A DNA stretch of 64,000 nt from Turnera subulata. Lineage: Eukaryota; Streptophyta; Magnoliopsida; Malpighiales; Passifloraceae. Position 1 is the first letter of the stretch. The number at the start of each line of letters is the position of its first letter. Position numbers and translations under genes: made by a program. The stretch spans positions 48,940 to 112,939 of the forward strand of contig JAKUCV010006862.1 in assembly GCA_028386065.3 (NCBI GenBank), read 5' to 3'. The notes under the pieces were generated by a model. The model saw only the letters and a list, made by a program, of their open reading frames with translations, ran no database searches and was not told where the DNA came from. Shown here one piece after another: positions 1 to 10,375 of the stretch.

Positions 1-762
1 CCAAGTCATCCAACAAGTGCTTCATCCGGTTAATAATGAACTTTGTCATAGTTTTTTAGATTACATTACATAGACCAATTGGTCTAAATTATGCAATCCT
101 CTCAGGTTTTTCAATTTTTGAAAGTACTATCAGGGTGCTGTTGATTCTTTCATTCCAAAAACCCTCTGAAAAATTCTGTCTCATCAATGAAGTCGTTCTT
201 GTTGTCTTAAGTCGTCCTCTTTTCTTTATAAGCTGTTAATTGATTTGGTGCCTGCCGGGGATAACTTTTGTCCTACTAGTCGGATAGAAGCCTACCCTTA
301 CAAGCTAGGGCTGACTACTTCCCATTGAGATTGGAAGAAGATGGCATGGAGCTCGTCCAGGCCCGGGGCTTTAAGAGGTCCCATCTGGTTGGCACACTCT
401 TATACTTCATCCATGGTAACCTAACGATCAAGCATATTCAGTACTGCTGGGTCTAACCAAGGGAATAGGTTCGGTATCACCAATGACGAGCCATCCTGCT
501 GCTCCTCACTGAAGAGGTTCCCAAAACAGCTCTTCGCTAGAGCCTTTAGCACGGATTGGTCCTCCTACCATACTCCATTATCGTCTTTCAGAGCATGAAC
601 CTTATTTCTACTTCTCTAGATGATAGTGGAAGTATGGATGAAGGATATATTACGATCCCCTTCCGATACCCACTAGTTATATAACTTTTGGCACCAGTAA
701 ATCTCTTCTTGTAGCAACACTGCTTCAAGTTCCAGGTTCAGCTCTCTTTCCAGATGTGACAC
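1..762 (-). pseudogene. LINE (L1-type) reverse transcriptase fragment, decayed
   Basis: Read on the minus strand, the segment gives the linker and first part of a plant L1 reverse transcriptase. In order from right to left I see a WYQK..YN*WVSEGDRN block (family form WxQKSRxxWxxxGDRNTKFFH), VHALKDDNGVW, MGPLKAPGLDELHAIFFQ (family form KAPGPDG..AxFFQ), and FRPIGLCNVI near position 60. Stop codons lie inside these blocks, and the reading frame changes. The catalytic YxDD block would lie beyond the left edge of the window. This is a dead, 5'- and 3'-incomplete non-LTR retrotransposon. The family assignment rests on several ordered motifs and is firm; subfamily is not determined. Confidence 0.85.
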
Positions 763-1040
763 TCGGGGGTCTATGAGGTAAGAAAGTGTACGCTGATGCC
801 AGAATGAGCATGGACAAGGAGCGGCTTCCAACGGGCTTCTAGACGGAGGGGCACATGAATGAACCGAACCCGCACCGGAATAGGAGAGATCCTGAGACTA
901 TGTAGAGATGGGGCTGCACAGTTAGGGCGATTTCATAATTATACGGGTATGGGACTGTATAATTAAGAATAGTTCAAATGAAGTGAATTCGAGGTTGTAC
1001 AGGTATGGGACTGTACAATCGAGAATAGCTTAAACGGTTT

Positions 1041-1164
1041 GATGGGTACTAACTATATCAGCAAGGTGCACCTACCTTTTTGGTACTCATTCCATAAGAA
1101 CTCCAAAGTTAAACGTGCTTGACTTGGAGCAATTCTAGGATGGGTGACCTCTTGGGAAGTTTTC
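1041..1164 (+). repeat. 5S-rRNA-derived domain inside the TRIM LTR
   Basis: The stretch follows plant 5S rRNA in order. It includes an equivalent of CCATCAGAACTCCGCAGTTAA (here CCATAAGAACTCC.AAGTTAA), then the CGTGCTTG box, then CTAGGATGGGTGACCTC.TGGGAAGT. These include the internal RNA polymerase III control region (A box, intermediate element, C box), each with a few substitutions. It is not a functional 5S gene, because the ends are altered and it lies inside an LTR. Cassandra TRIMs are known to carry such a domain. Confidence 0.8.
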
Positions 1165-1251
1165 CCTGGAAATTTGCAAGTGAGGACAAAGCATGTTGGA
1201 AAGGTCCTGTGTTAGTCTGTAGTGACAGTCGACAAACCGGGACGTTACACT

Positions 1252-1263
1252 TGGTAGCGGAGC
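1252..1263 (+). other. Primer-binding site (TGGTAGCGGAGC)
   Basis: It lies directly downstream of the LTR end. It matches the usual plant initiator-tRNA-Met primer site (TGGTATCAGAGC) at 10 of 12 positions. The identical 12-mer is used by the Tekay element (46015-46026) and, on the minus strand, by LARD-D (63323-63334). Confidence 0.7.
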
Positions 1264-1400
1264 TCCAGAACTCCCCTAGTACGGTGCAGGGTTCGGGGAC
1301 GAACCTAGCAGAAACTGGTAGGCCTGTGACACCCGGGGTCTATGAGGTCGAGAAATGTACGCTGGTGCAGGACCCTTCACTTAAGGAAGCCCAGGTTATT

Positions 1401-2865
1401 ACTGAAAATTGGCTTTCATCCCAAGATATTCAGGAGGCAGGCCCACCAGCTATTCAGGTGCCGGACGTGTCAAGTTTTTCAGCGCCACGCCAACATTTGT
1501 GGGGCCCATATGTCAGGGTTAACCAAAACTAACCCAGCTCCACACCGACCCTTTCCTCCAACAAAATGACCCATTTTGTAAATTTCAAATTTGCAAAAAT
1601 ATCTCGCCCACACTCGTTTACACTTAAATTTGCAAATATTAAACTAAATCCCAGAAGGGGAATTAAAAATTCCAAACTCAATTCATTCTCTTTCTCCATT
1701 AAGCTTCTAAATTGGAAACCCTTGCACCGCGATGGTAGAAGTTTGGCGACGATGACTCCTTCTCCATTAGTTTGCTAGATGTTGTCGCCCTCACCACCTC
1801 TGTAGTCGACGGAGTTGCAGCACCACCATAGCATATCAAATGATTTCCTTTCACCTATCAAATCATTTCCTTTCACCTAATTAATTTGCACAGTACAAGT
1901 CCGATATATGACTTTAGAAGCCCCTCCTTTGTTGAACCGAAACCAATTGGTACATATTCGGTTCGGGTCGATTGAATCAGGGCAATAAAATTGCTCACCC
2001 CTACCTACCAAAGAAGAGCAAGCAACATATAATAATCGTAATGAGAAATAAGCAATGAGGAGATCACATCTAAACTACTGCTCAAAAAATAATTTTTTAA
2101 GAAGGCGAAATGAAGAGGACTAGAGTTGTACCATAAGAGCAAAACCAGAGTCCGTAAATCTCCTTTTTTCAAAGCAAGCTATATAAAACTTATTGGCAAG
2201 CTCAAGAGTTTTATAGCCACCGTTTGTTTCTGGAGACCATGAACCAATAATTCGGCAATAACCGATTGCTTTCATACTTTTCAAGGTAGGCTTTATACAG
2301 TTATTCGTCTTAGATAGGTCAATGGTGAAACTATGCTTTCCTTGCACAAAAACAATGTCATCATCCCTATGCTATGTGGCACCCTCAAAGGCCCAAGGTC
2401 AGACTCCCGAGCATTTCGTATCACGATATTACAAAAATTCAACTTCAACGCTCATGATTGAGTTACTTGAGTAGAGAATCAGTCGTCGCTGGTTATGGTA
2501 TGCTAAAATCAAGAAGACCCTCCTCCACAAAAACAAAAGCAACTTTGTTTTACCTTGATAATGGCAGCACTAGAAAGTAACATGGAGGAATTTCAGTAAA
2601 ATTTGGGTATTGGATTGGTACTATTTGTCGATAAATGGTAATTGGGCATACAACAACAAAGTGAGTGTAGCTAGGTTTACTTTTTGAGTTGTGGGATCAA
2701 ACTGGCAGACTACTAAGAGAGGTCAGAAGGAGCGTAGACAATAACTATGAATGCATATGGCCAGTCTCTTGGGATTCTAGTCTCTACTCTTTTTTTTCTA
2801 CTATAACGGGGACAACCATGTCACTTATCAATGTGAGGATCAACACCATGAGCAGTTTACTTATT
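1401..2865. other. Intergenic stretch, no gene recognised
   Basis: The sequence is AT-rich and without recognisable domains. There is a short direct repeat at about 1838-1878 (ATCAAATGATTTCCTTTCACCT, then ATCAAATCATTTCCTTTCACCT). A 75-codon open frame on the minus strand (2120-2347) has varied composition but matches nothing I know. Confidence 0.5.
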
Positions 2866-3940
2866 GGGGATAACGGCCTTTTGAGTTCTAAACCTTTAAG
2901 CAAAAATCAATGGAGTCCTAAACCTTTCAAAATTGACATTTGAGTCCTAAGCCTTTGAGATAAAGGCATTTTGAGTCATAAACTTTTCAAAATTGATATT
3001 TCAGTCTTAAACTTTTTAATAAGTGAACAAAACTAGTACTAAAGATGCTTTTTGTATAAAAAAGTTGATATTGCCCTTAAAAGAAGAGACTTTTAATTAT
3101 TGTAACTACCTTGGAGATAACATGTGTCGGTTTAAAATTGTTAATACTTAATGTGGGGCCCATTCAAAATTTTCAATTTTTTTAAAATGATTATTTATTA
3201 TTGTTTATTTTTTCAAATTATTATTATTATTTTAAATTTTTAAAATTTTTGTATATTTTTAATTACTTTTTACTATTTTAGTTTGCGTTATTGGCCAAAA
3301 TCCAAATTCAATTTTTATTATATTTTTAATTATTGTTGAAATTTAGAGTTACTAATTCCAAAGAACTCTTGCAAGAATATATGATAAGTTACTTTAAATT
3401 TTTTTGAAATGAATGCATGGCCTATGTTAGTAAAAAATAGCGGGAGATTCTAATAGAAAATTTAATAAGGAGAATTTTTAGCATGACAAAATGACAGTAA
3501 ACCTTCTCACCATTCTCATACTAGCCACGTCGTTTGCCTAGGGCTCAGGATTGAAATGAATGCATGACTTATGTTTAAAAAAATAGCAGGAGACTTTAAT
3601 AGAAAATTTAATGGTGGAATTTTTAGCGAGACAAAATGGCAGTAAACTTTCTCACCCTTCTCATAATTTGCCTATATAGATTCTGGTGCGGCAAGATTTA
3701 ATAGCCACATTACCTCTTTTTGATGGAAAACATCTTTAGGACTAGTTTTGTTTACTTATTGAAAGATTTAGGACTCAAATATCGATTTTGAAAGGTTTAG
3801 AACTTAATTAATTTTTGCTTAAAGGTTTAGGACTCAAAATACCTTATCCCAAAATTTTTGGACTCAAATATCAATTTTGAAAGGTTTAAGACTCAATTGA
3901 TTTTTACTTAAAGGTTTAGGACTCGAAATGCCCTTATCCC
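2866..3940. mobile_element. Mutator-like foldback element with ~190-bp inverted repeats
   Basis: The left arm (from 2866, GGGGATAACGG..CTTTTGAGTTCTAAACC, to about 3060) is inverted and repeated at about 3720-3940, ending GGTTTAGGACTCGAAATGCCCTTATCCC. The repeated unit is TCCTAAACCTTTCAAAATTGA..TTTGAGTCC. The right arm contains the unit twice, so it is longer. The flanks TTACTTATT and TTACTGCAT could be an eroded 9-bp target duplication, as expected for Mutator-like elements. The centre has no transposase. Long inverted repeats and the GGGATAA end are shared with the element at 13174-14398. Confidence 0.65.
3408..3665. repeat. Direct tandem duplication, two ~115-bp copies
   Basis: GAATGCATGGCCTATGTT...CCTTCTCACCATTCTCAT (3408-3520) recurs with substitutions at 3554-3665. 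Start-to-start spacing is about 146 bp. It lies in the core of the foldback element. Confidence 0.75.
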
Positions 3941-4697
3941 TTACTGCATAGATCAAAAAAATGTGAGCACCAGCCATTCCCTTGAAGTTTTTGGTCTTGT
4001 TGTTGCTGGGATGCCATTGCTTACCAAAATTTATCATTTATGAATCACAGGGTAAGAACATATATATGGACGTAATTGAAGGTTGTGAGTCGGTTCTAGA
4101 ATAAGGAATGAGATTAATTTCAGTGATACAGTCTTTAGTCTCTTTAATGACTGATACTTTTTTTTTTTTGGAGAACTTTAACAACTGTTACTGTAATGTT
4201 TATAATACGCAGGAGTGAGAGGTCTTTATATATAAATGAATGGAACCTTCTTCCCCATCAGGAATTTTATCAGAACGTGGAGGTTAATAAGTTCCAAACA
4301 CCAACAGGGAAATGTTATATCGCTTACTACAATTATTCAGGTAATAAGCTGCAGGAAGAGAACGTAGAGAATCCAGTTGTTAGGGCGTTTAGCAGTATTT
4401 GTGAAAGATAATCATTACTGTTGTAGTTTGTGCAAATGACGAAAGTTATACTAATATGATGAACGAAAGAAAAGGGTTTTCATTGCGTGCACAGACATAT
4501 TATGCTCCGATACTTGATCAGAGAACTACTAACATAATCTCACCCCATGTAATTCAATATTAGACCAAATATAAAATTGAAGCTTCCATGCTTGCAAACC
4601 TTAAATGAACGGCAGCCGACATTTTTCAGATGCCGAGTAACATTTCGTAGCAGGCAAAAACAAGCAAACAGGATTAAGCCCCACAACTGCACCAGAA
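3941..4697. other. Intergenic stretch downstream of the lipase gene
   Basis: This is mainly AT-rich sequence that should contain the 3' UTR of the minus-strand lipase gene. AATATAAAAT-like poly(A) signal candidates occur near 4570 on the plus strand, but I cannot assign one with confidence. No other gene is recognised. Confidence 0.4.
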
Positions 4698-6218
4698 CTA
4701 TTTGTACTGGTAACATTTGGTCTGCAGGTTCAGATCAGGTCTCCACCACTGATGAATTCCATGTGCTTCCCTAAAACCATGCGAAGGAGTTAGATTGACT
4801 GTCAGACTTGCCGAAGGAAGAAGGTGAAGTGGCTCTGATTCTTTACCAAAGGCGCTCATAATAAGACCCCTAAATGAATTCCGGGTCGCTAACCTCTCGA
4901 CCGCCCCAAATCCAAACCCAATCTCACTCATTTTATTCCTGTGTTGAAAATATCCAATATACTCTGAGCACAGATGATCACCAGGATTGACAAACAATTT
5001 TGGAATCCATGCAGACAGAGCATCAAATGGATCTATCGAGTGATTGCCCTTCTTTGCATTTGCAGCAATTGCGAGACCAGCTTTAATCACACTGCCCGTA
5101 ATGCGGAGCCCGTGTTTCACTCTTTGGTCTTTGATTCTCTCAATTGGGGCAGACAAGAATGGTGAATTAAACAGATAGGCTTGAATACAGATCCCTGTCT
5201 TCGCCATGGTCTTTCCAGCAAGCATTGCCACTGCTGCTCCCAGAGAATGGCCTGCTAACCAGACATTTGACTCACCAGCAGCAGCAACCACATTGCGCAC
5301 TGCTTGGATGGCAGCCTCGGAACGAGAGGTCTCATGGAGTCCATTTCTAATGATGCGTACATCCAACTTTAGGTCTCGTAAGAATGAGTCCGGCTCGGTT
5401 ATGGTGCCACGAAAGGCAATTACATAACGTGGGCTTTCATCAATTGATTGGTGGCAGCCAGCTGTTGGAGGTTTGAATTCATAAACAGCACCAAAAATAG
5501 AGGAATCAACATCATCCACAAGCTGACGAAGCAACTTAAAATGAAGAAACTCCCACCAAGGAGGAGCTAGAGCTTGAGCGCCTTGACGCTTCAACTGGCG
5601 GTCACGCTCTAGAATGTAGACACCTTGAACTAAACTGGCAGCGACTGATGTCCGGTGATGTGCATTTGCCCTGCAAATGGTTGTAACCAGTTGTAACCGG
5701 CATCGTGTCTCAAGAGCTGTGCAATTTAGCATGCCAAAGTCTAACAACCACTGCAACTGTGTCCAATACAAATATGCAAATGTTTCTCAAGAATTTGCAA
5801 CTCACTGCAACTGCCAAAGCTTGCAACTATTTAATTGCATTAAAAATTTAACACCATCCGAAAGTAATGACACTCATAGAATAGTCAATTTCTTGGGAAA
5901 TGTGAGTTTTATGTCATACAAAAGTTTCACCAGAGCAACTGCATGATCCGGTGGATTCTAGATGAGAAACTAAAAATGATATGAGCAGGCATACAGTCAA
6001 GTCATATGTATCTTTGCTCGTTGGTGTAGCAAGTTTATCAAAGATTGTGGCATTATCTGCATTCTACCTCAAAGCTCAGAAATACTGAAACTTTTCTGAC
6101 ACTTAAAAAAAATTTGAGGGTAGGCAATTCATAGCATGAGAAGTGTACATACTAACCAATCTATTAAAGTCAAGTGTAAGGGTCCTACAAGACTGAAGTC
6201 TTCCATCTCAGAGGCCAT
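4698..6218 (-). CDS. Class 3 lipase-like alpha/beta hydrolase (At4g10955 family), 2 exons
   Basis: CDS = exon 1 6157-6218 plus exon 2 4698-5670, 344 aa. Exon 1 gives MASEMEDFSLVGPLHLTLID and ends in GATTG before GTTAGT. Exon 2 follows TTTGCAG and restores DWANAHHRTSVAASLVQGVY. The start is the first ATG and matches the known family N-terminus MASERED. The nucleophile elbow GHSLGAAVAML gives the catalytic Ser. YVIAFRGT marks the oxyanion strand. FVNPGDHLCSEY and HGIHQWW are family blocks. There is no signal peptide or membrane segment, so a soluble intracellular protein is likely. The family is often annotated 'GDSL esterase/lipase' but the fold is lipase_3. Substrate is unknown; acyl-ester hydrolysis is inferred from the family. 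The single 486-bp intron is AT-rich. A hAT-like element begins 97 bp upstream of the ATG, which may affect the promoter. Confidence 0.92.
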
Positions 6219-6646
6219 GGCACATCAATCCTTTCACCCCTCCTCTTTGATTTTGCTGAAGGCACCACTGCAATGCAGATCAGAGATTAAAAACCGCTAC
6301 ACAAGGTCTATTAAATAGTTATCAAACCCGGCCCGGCCGGTTCGACCGGTTGAACAGTGACCCGCAGCATATTTTTGGTTTTAGAGGTGTTGAACCGGGT
6401 CTATAAGTGAACAGTATAAAACTTGTTGACCCGACCGGTTTTATGGCGATCTGGTTGAATCGATGACCTAGTCGGGTCAATTTTATATCACAAAACACAA
6501 AAAAAAATTATTTTCTTATTTTTACATGAAATTATATTATTTGATGGAAATCAAGAATTTATATTTATCTTTTATTATCAAAATATCAGTAAATATTAAT
6601 ATATAAAAATTAAAATAATTAATTATTTAATAATTATTATTCTTGG

Positions 6647-6844
6647 TGTTATAAAACATATGGTGAAAACTATTGTACTTAACTTTTATAGTATATATAT
6701 GTACACCAATATTGAAATAAAAGTATAGACCAGATAGAGGCAGAGTTCTGCCTTTTCTTCTTCTCTATTTTTTCTTCATCTTCTTTCTTCACCGTCTCTT
6801 CTTCTCCATCAATTCTTCTTCATTAAACACTAATATTCATAACA
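6647..6844 (+). repeat. 5' LTR of copia-A
   Basis: It starts TGTTATAAAACATATGG and ends ATTCATAACA. It matches 12718-12915 almost base for base. ATAGTATATATATGTAC near 6690 is a possible TATA region. Confidence 0.95.
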
Positions 6845-6858
6845 CGTTATCAGTACGA
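6845..6858 (+). other. Primer-binding site of copia-A (CGTTATCAGTACGA)
   Basis: It immediately follows the LTR end. Copia-B has CGTTATCAGCACAA at the same place (30530 onward). The sequence is not a tRNA 3' end. From memory it is complementary to the anticodon arm of tRNA-Ile if the wobble A34 is inosine, which would mean half-tRNA priming as in Drosophila copia. Confidence 0.6.
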
Positions 6859-8060
6859 ATTAGCCTCTACCCAGAGAAGAATAGAAAAATCAACCCAAAA
6901 AATGAAAAAAAATCGAAAAAAAAGGAAGAAAACCCGGAGAAGATGAACAGTAACCACCTTCCTCGGGTTACTGTTCACGCCGACGAGCTCCTTGACGCCG
7001 TTCGCTGCACCACCACCACTGGCGTGCTCCTCATGCCGTCGCCGACTGAACGACGCTTCCTCAGCCCGCCTCCGCCATCGGACGCGCTGCCTAGACGCGA
7101 CGACCCGAGAGGAGACCCGATGACCCGTTTTTCTCCTGCACTTGGCCGCCTCGTTCTGCCGCTGTCGACGACGAGCCAGCAGCTCCTCATCGCTTGCTCG
7201 GTCGCCGTCACAATAGCCGCCGGACGCGACCGTCTCCTTCGCCTCCCGCAGCTCTCGCCGTTCGCGCCAACCGCAACTGAGACCAGACCGTGGCCGCCAT
7301 ATGTCGGGTAAGCCCGATGTCCCCTTCTTTTCCTTTGCTTTGGCCGTTTCTGTTCTCGTTTTCGGGTTGTTTTTCTTTAGGCAAGGATGGTGGTTTGGTG
7401 CTGGTGACTGGATTTTGTGAGTATTTTCAGTGGAAAATTTTAGGTTCTTGCAGAACTATTGAACGGGTAATGCCCAATTTTCTATATCTTTGTTTATTGA
7501 TGAGTTGGGTTGTTTTTCATTATAAATTATACTTGGTCTTTTCGTTTGTGGGTTATCACGTGTTGAAGTCTGCAATTGTTTTTCCATTATTTCCCACGCT
7601 ATATATTGTTTATTCTCTGAGCACAAATGCATCAATTAAATAATAGAACATGTAATTTTTGCTTGACAATTCTGGTTAGACACAACTCATAGTTTATCCT
7701 CTTATGGTCGACTCTCATATATTGATTTTTGGAGAAGTAGTGTTTATGCTTGTGAATTTCTGTCAAAGAGCAGAAGCGTTTACATGGGTTCTTCCAAGTT
7801 TCAATCATCTCTATGCATATGTTTCACTAGACTAATAACCGGGGCATTAGTATGGTATATGGTTTTGTCACATAGAATTAAATGGTGAATGCTAATGATA
7901 ATGGTGAATTATCCTGAGGCATAACCAAGTCGGATTAATTTACGGTAAAGCATAATTGCATATCAAATTATGTGCATGTTATTATTATATATTCTATATT
8001 ATTATGCTATTTATTACTGCTGAAAGATTTATCGAGTAAGCATATTTTATGTTTTTGTTT
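6859..8060 (+). other. Leader of copia-A, GC-rich then AT-rich, no gag
   Basis: About 6930-7310 is GC-rich with an open frame (6943-7311) of low-complexity arginine/proline composition that I do not regard as a protein gene. An 11-bp perfect hairpin lies at 6945-6976. The GC-rich part ends in GTCGGGTAAGCC, which looks like a splice donor. From 7320 to 8060 the sequence is AT-rich without recognised content. Confidence 0.5.
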
Positions 8061-8067
8061 AAATTAC

Positions 8068-8322
8068 GATTGGGCTATTAAAAGGCGCATTGTATTTAAT
8101 TTCTTGTTTTAATTTCTTTACGATTTTATTGGGCTCGTATAAGGCCCATCGCATTTACTTTGCGATAATTTAATTTTTATTGGGCTAATTTATAAAAGGC
8201 CCATTGCATTTAATTTTTAGTCATTTATTTTAATTGGGCTAATTTATATAAGGCCCATTGATCTTAATTTTTTGGTTATTTAATTCTTCATTGGGCTAAT
8301 TAATAAAAAGCCCATGTTTATT
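8068..8322 (+). repeat. Array of inverted TGGGC ... GCCCA pairs (5 copies)
   Basis: Five units of the form ATTGGGCTAATTTATAAAAGGCCCATTG occur at roughly 8068, 8147, 8194, 8232 and 8290, with AT spacers of varying length. Each can form a hairpin with a 5-6 bp stem. The arms contain GGCCCA/TGGGCC, the 'site II' core bound by plant TCP transcription factors. Copia-B has five equivalents at 31279-31562. Confidence 0.8.
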
Positions 8323-8360
8323 TATTTTAATTAAGTCTTTTGATTATGTTACTTGAATTT

Positions 8361-8550
8361 TACGCCCTCAAAATTTCCGGAAGAAATTTATCATGGGCAT
8401 TAAATGCTAAAATGCATTTATATGATAATAATCTAGAAGACTAAATATAAGAGTTCAGCAAACTCAATAAAAGAAAATACAACGAAGACTGGAAGTCTTA
8501 CCGTTCAAAAGATCCTGAAGATCCTTCAATGAAAAATCGAAAATAAAAAT
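8361..8550 (+). pseudogene. copia-A gag remnant
   Basis: ATCATGGGCATTAAATGCT..ATGCATTTA aligns with copia-B 31610-31690, which encodes LSWALNAEMHLND, the N-terminal Gag motif of plant copia elements (family form YLSWALDAEIHL). Here the frame is lost. Only a short trace of gag remains before the hairpin-rich part. Confidence 0.5.
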
Positions 8551-8921
8551 ATGACCACCAGAAGGTGGATATTATACTTGCTTACCCTGAAGGAGCAATT
8601 CATTTTATATTCAATTTATTTTATGTTCAGTTTAAATTATTACGCATTGCAATTTATTTTATTTACTTTTCAGTACTTAATAATTGTTTCTAGAATAATG
8701 CCTCAAGCATTAGTCTCGAAGACAATGCAAAATTGACACCCACAGGGGGAGAATTATATGCGTGGATGTCAATATAACATATTATGACTTCTCGAAATGA
8801 GAAAAGATTAACAAGCTCCAGAAAAGCATAAATCCAAATATGTTCCCGAAGAACGCATGTTTTAATATGATCTAGAAGATCATATATTTACGCTCTGGAA
8901 GAGCATAAACTCCTGAAGAGT
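8485..8921 (+). repeat. Hairpins with variable stem and YNGAA loop, group 1
   Basis: Hairpins (stem, loop, stem): AAGAC-TGGAA-GTCTT 8485-8499; GATC-CTGAA-GATC 8511-8523; CCACC-AGAA-GGTGG 8555-8568; GTTC-CCGAA-GAAC 8842-8854; ATATGATC-TAGAA-GATCATAT 8865-8885; GCTC-TGGAA-GAGC 8892-8904; ACTC-CTGAA-GAGT 8909-8921. The stems share no sequence. The loop is nearly always pyrimidine-N-GAA. The sequence between units is unrelated. Confidence 0.85.
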
Positions 8922-9153
8922 ACAAAATATTCTTGTTTACAGTAATTATAGAAATTATTACGGATCCATTAAATCGACTCTACTCTATTCCCTGAAGCGA
9001 ATAAGACAATATTATTAATTTGTCCCTATGACCGTGGATGAGATTATAATGGCAAAGGGGGAAAACATGCATATTATTATTGCATATGGGATTTATTACA
9101 AGGAGAACATTCACATAGAGGAATTATTCTCATACATAAGTTGAAATAATTAT

Positions 9154-9837
9154 TTATCGATTGGGTACAACATTGACCCTAAAACTCTGGGCTCCGTTAT
9201 TGATGTTGACCCTAACACTATCGTTCCAGGAGAACCACATACCACCCATGTTGTTTTCTCCAGGTAGCACAAACCGATTTGCTGGAGGAAAACGGAGTGG
9301 TATTACTCCATGATTCTCTGCTGGTTGCCACAGGGTTTCAGTAATCAGTACCATGTTGGGCTTGTACTGATTCTTCAGATCCCTTAAGGTACGCACGAGA
9401 TCTTGGGATCGCCTGGCCACTCCCCTGCAATTCCATAATAAAAGTCGTACCTTGGGCCATGTAGGCGGTAACCCAGAAACCCTTGGGATACTCCGAGCCA
9501 TCATAGAAATCTGATAATAGCTACTCTGATTCAGAATTTGACAAGTAGGCTCTAGCTGGAATTCCTGCATTCTATCATAAATGAAAAACATAATAGAGTT
9601 AGCCGAACCATAAAAAGAAGCCCTTAGATTGCTTTGGTCCTCTAGAAAGAAAGTCTCTTCCATAGGAGTCATAAAGAACCTAGATGAGTAAAGCTCATCA
9701 ACAAAAACTAAACGAGGAATTCTTGCGAGTTCACTCGGCAATTCCTCCTGCTGCTCATTCAGCATGCTATAGGCTAGTCTATTCCTCCTTCCTAGATTGG
9801 CACCCTCAACAAAGAAAACGGTATAGGGGGAAGGCAT
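9154..9837 (-). CDS. Intact antisense ORF in copia-A, unknown N-half fused to endonuclease-like C-half
   Basis: 227 aa, read against the direction of copia-A. The ATG at 9837 heads an uninterrupted frame to TAA at 9154. Residues 1-130 start MPSPYTVFFVEGANLGRRNR and contain LVFVDELYSSRFF; I recognise no family. Residues 131-227 run LPPTWPKVRLLLWNCRGVAR, then MVLITET, then MGGMWFSWNDSVRVNI. WNCRG, xxET and GG.WF.W follow the order of the N-terminal part of plant LINE (L1) apurinic endonucleases. The C-terminal catalytic half (SDH region) is absent, so nuclease activity is doubtful. Copies of exactly the same length occur in copia-B (32566-33249, two stops) and LARD-D (62324-63007, one stop). 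Differences from LARD-D are mostly at third codon positions, indicating past selection on the protein. Confidence 0.8.
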   Translation of the reverse strand: MPSPYTVFFVEGANLGRRNRLAYSMLNEQQEELPSELARIPRLVFVDELYSSRFFMTPMEETFFLEDQSNLRASFYGSANSIMFFIYDRMQEFQLEPTCQILNQSSYYQISMMARSIPRVSGLPPTWPKVRLLLWNCRGVARRSQDLVRTLRDLKNQYKPNMVLITETLWQPAENHGVIPLRFPPANRFVLPGENNMGGMWFSWNDSVRVNINNGAQSFRVNVVPNR

Positions 9838-9892
9838 GTTTTATCTTGTTAATGTTTTTATGTATGTTTCCATCACATATCTTCCCCCCCTT

Positions 9893-9899
9893 CTTATAG
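9893..9899 (-). promoter_or_regulatory. TATA-like box for the antisense ORF of copia-A
   Basis: CTATAAG on the minus strand lies about 56-62 bp upstream of the ATG at 9837. Copia-B has the canonical CTATAAAAGAGGG at the same spacing, and LARD-D has TATAAAAGAAGG upstream of its copy. Confidence 0.5.
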
Positions 9900-10129
9900 C
9901 CTGAGCTTAGACAGCTAGGTGACAGTTTTCATATATGGACCCTCTTTCTATCTCCGAAAAGATCCAGAAGATTTCTCGGTAATTTGCATTATTTTTCAGA
10001 AAATTCCAAAGCTTTCCAATCCTCGAGGATTTGCTTTTGTAAATGTTTGCCACTACATTAATTATTGCTCAATAATTCTGATTTTTTCTGACATGAGTGG
10101 CAGATATAAGCCTGAAATTGGCACATATA

Positions 10130-10375
10130 TTGCAACCTGAAGCTAGCAATCTAAGTCATTAAACTTACCATATTCAGCCAGAAGCTGAAATGCTCTAGCC
10201 TGAAGCTAGCAATTTTAAGTGTTTAAATACACAAGTTTATACAGTCAGAAGCTGAGACCAACTAGAAGTTGGCTGATAGATATGTAATTTATAGCTAGTA
10301 TGCACCATCCAGAAGCTGGTAAATAATTTTTCTAAGTTATCCAGCCTGAAGCTGGCACCAACTTGAAGTTGGTAC
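10130..10375 (+). repeat. Hairpins with variable stem and YNGAA loop, group 2
   Basis: TTCAGC-CAGAA-GCTGAA 10173-10189; CTAGC-CTGAA-GCTAG 10195-10209; CCAAC-TAGAA-GTTGG 10258-10272; CCAGC-CTGAA-GCTGG 10341-10355; ACCAAC-TTGAA-GTTGGT 10357-10373, plus imperfect ones at about 10133, 10238 and 10309. The same block occurs in copia-B at 33490-33765 and, inverted, in copia-C at 42465-42740. Confidence 0.85.

Larger units (their letters stand above)
763..1400 (+). mobile_element. Cassandra-like TRIM remnant (internal - LTR - internal)
   Basis: A terminal-repeat retrotransposon in miniature. One LTR spans roughly 893-1249, ends in ...GTTACA, and is followed after one base by a primer-binding site TGGTAGCGGAGC (1252-1263). 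The LTR holds a 5S-rRNA-derived domain, the hallmark of Cassandra elements. A piece of internal domain occurs on both sides: the block around 770-805 (GTCTATGAGGT..GTGTACGCTG) recurs at 1339-1372, downstream of the LTR. The order internal-LTR-internal suggests either a tandem (multimeric) element or the 3' end of one copy joined to the 5' end of another. The outer LTRs are not visible. No coding capacity is expected or seen. Confidence 0.7.

Noticed and set aside
1041..1164. Functional 5S rRNA gene
   Set aside because: Substituted at both ends and embedded in an LTR with a primer site; a retrotransposon domain, not a gene.
2120..2347. Minus-strand 75-codon frame as an exon
   Set aside because: Composition is protein-like, but there is no recognised family and no neighbouring exons.
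6943..7311. Plus-strand 122-codon frame in the copia-A leader as a protein gene
   Set aside because: Composition is low-complexity Arg/Pro/Ala from a GC-rich leader. It contains a hairpin and ends at a donor-like site, and copia-B has no homologous frame.
8842..8854. Heat-shock elements (TTCNNGAA) as the reason for the copia hairpins
   Set aside because: Only a few stems contain TTC before the loop (8842-8854, 11355-11369). Most do not, so heat-shock factor binding cannot explain the whole set.
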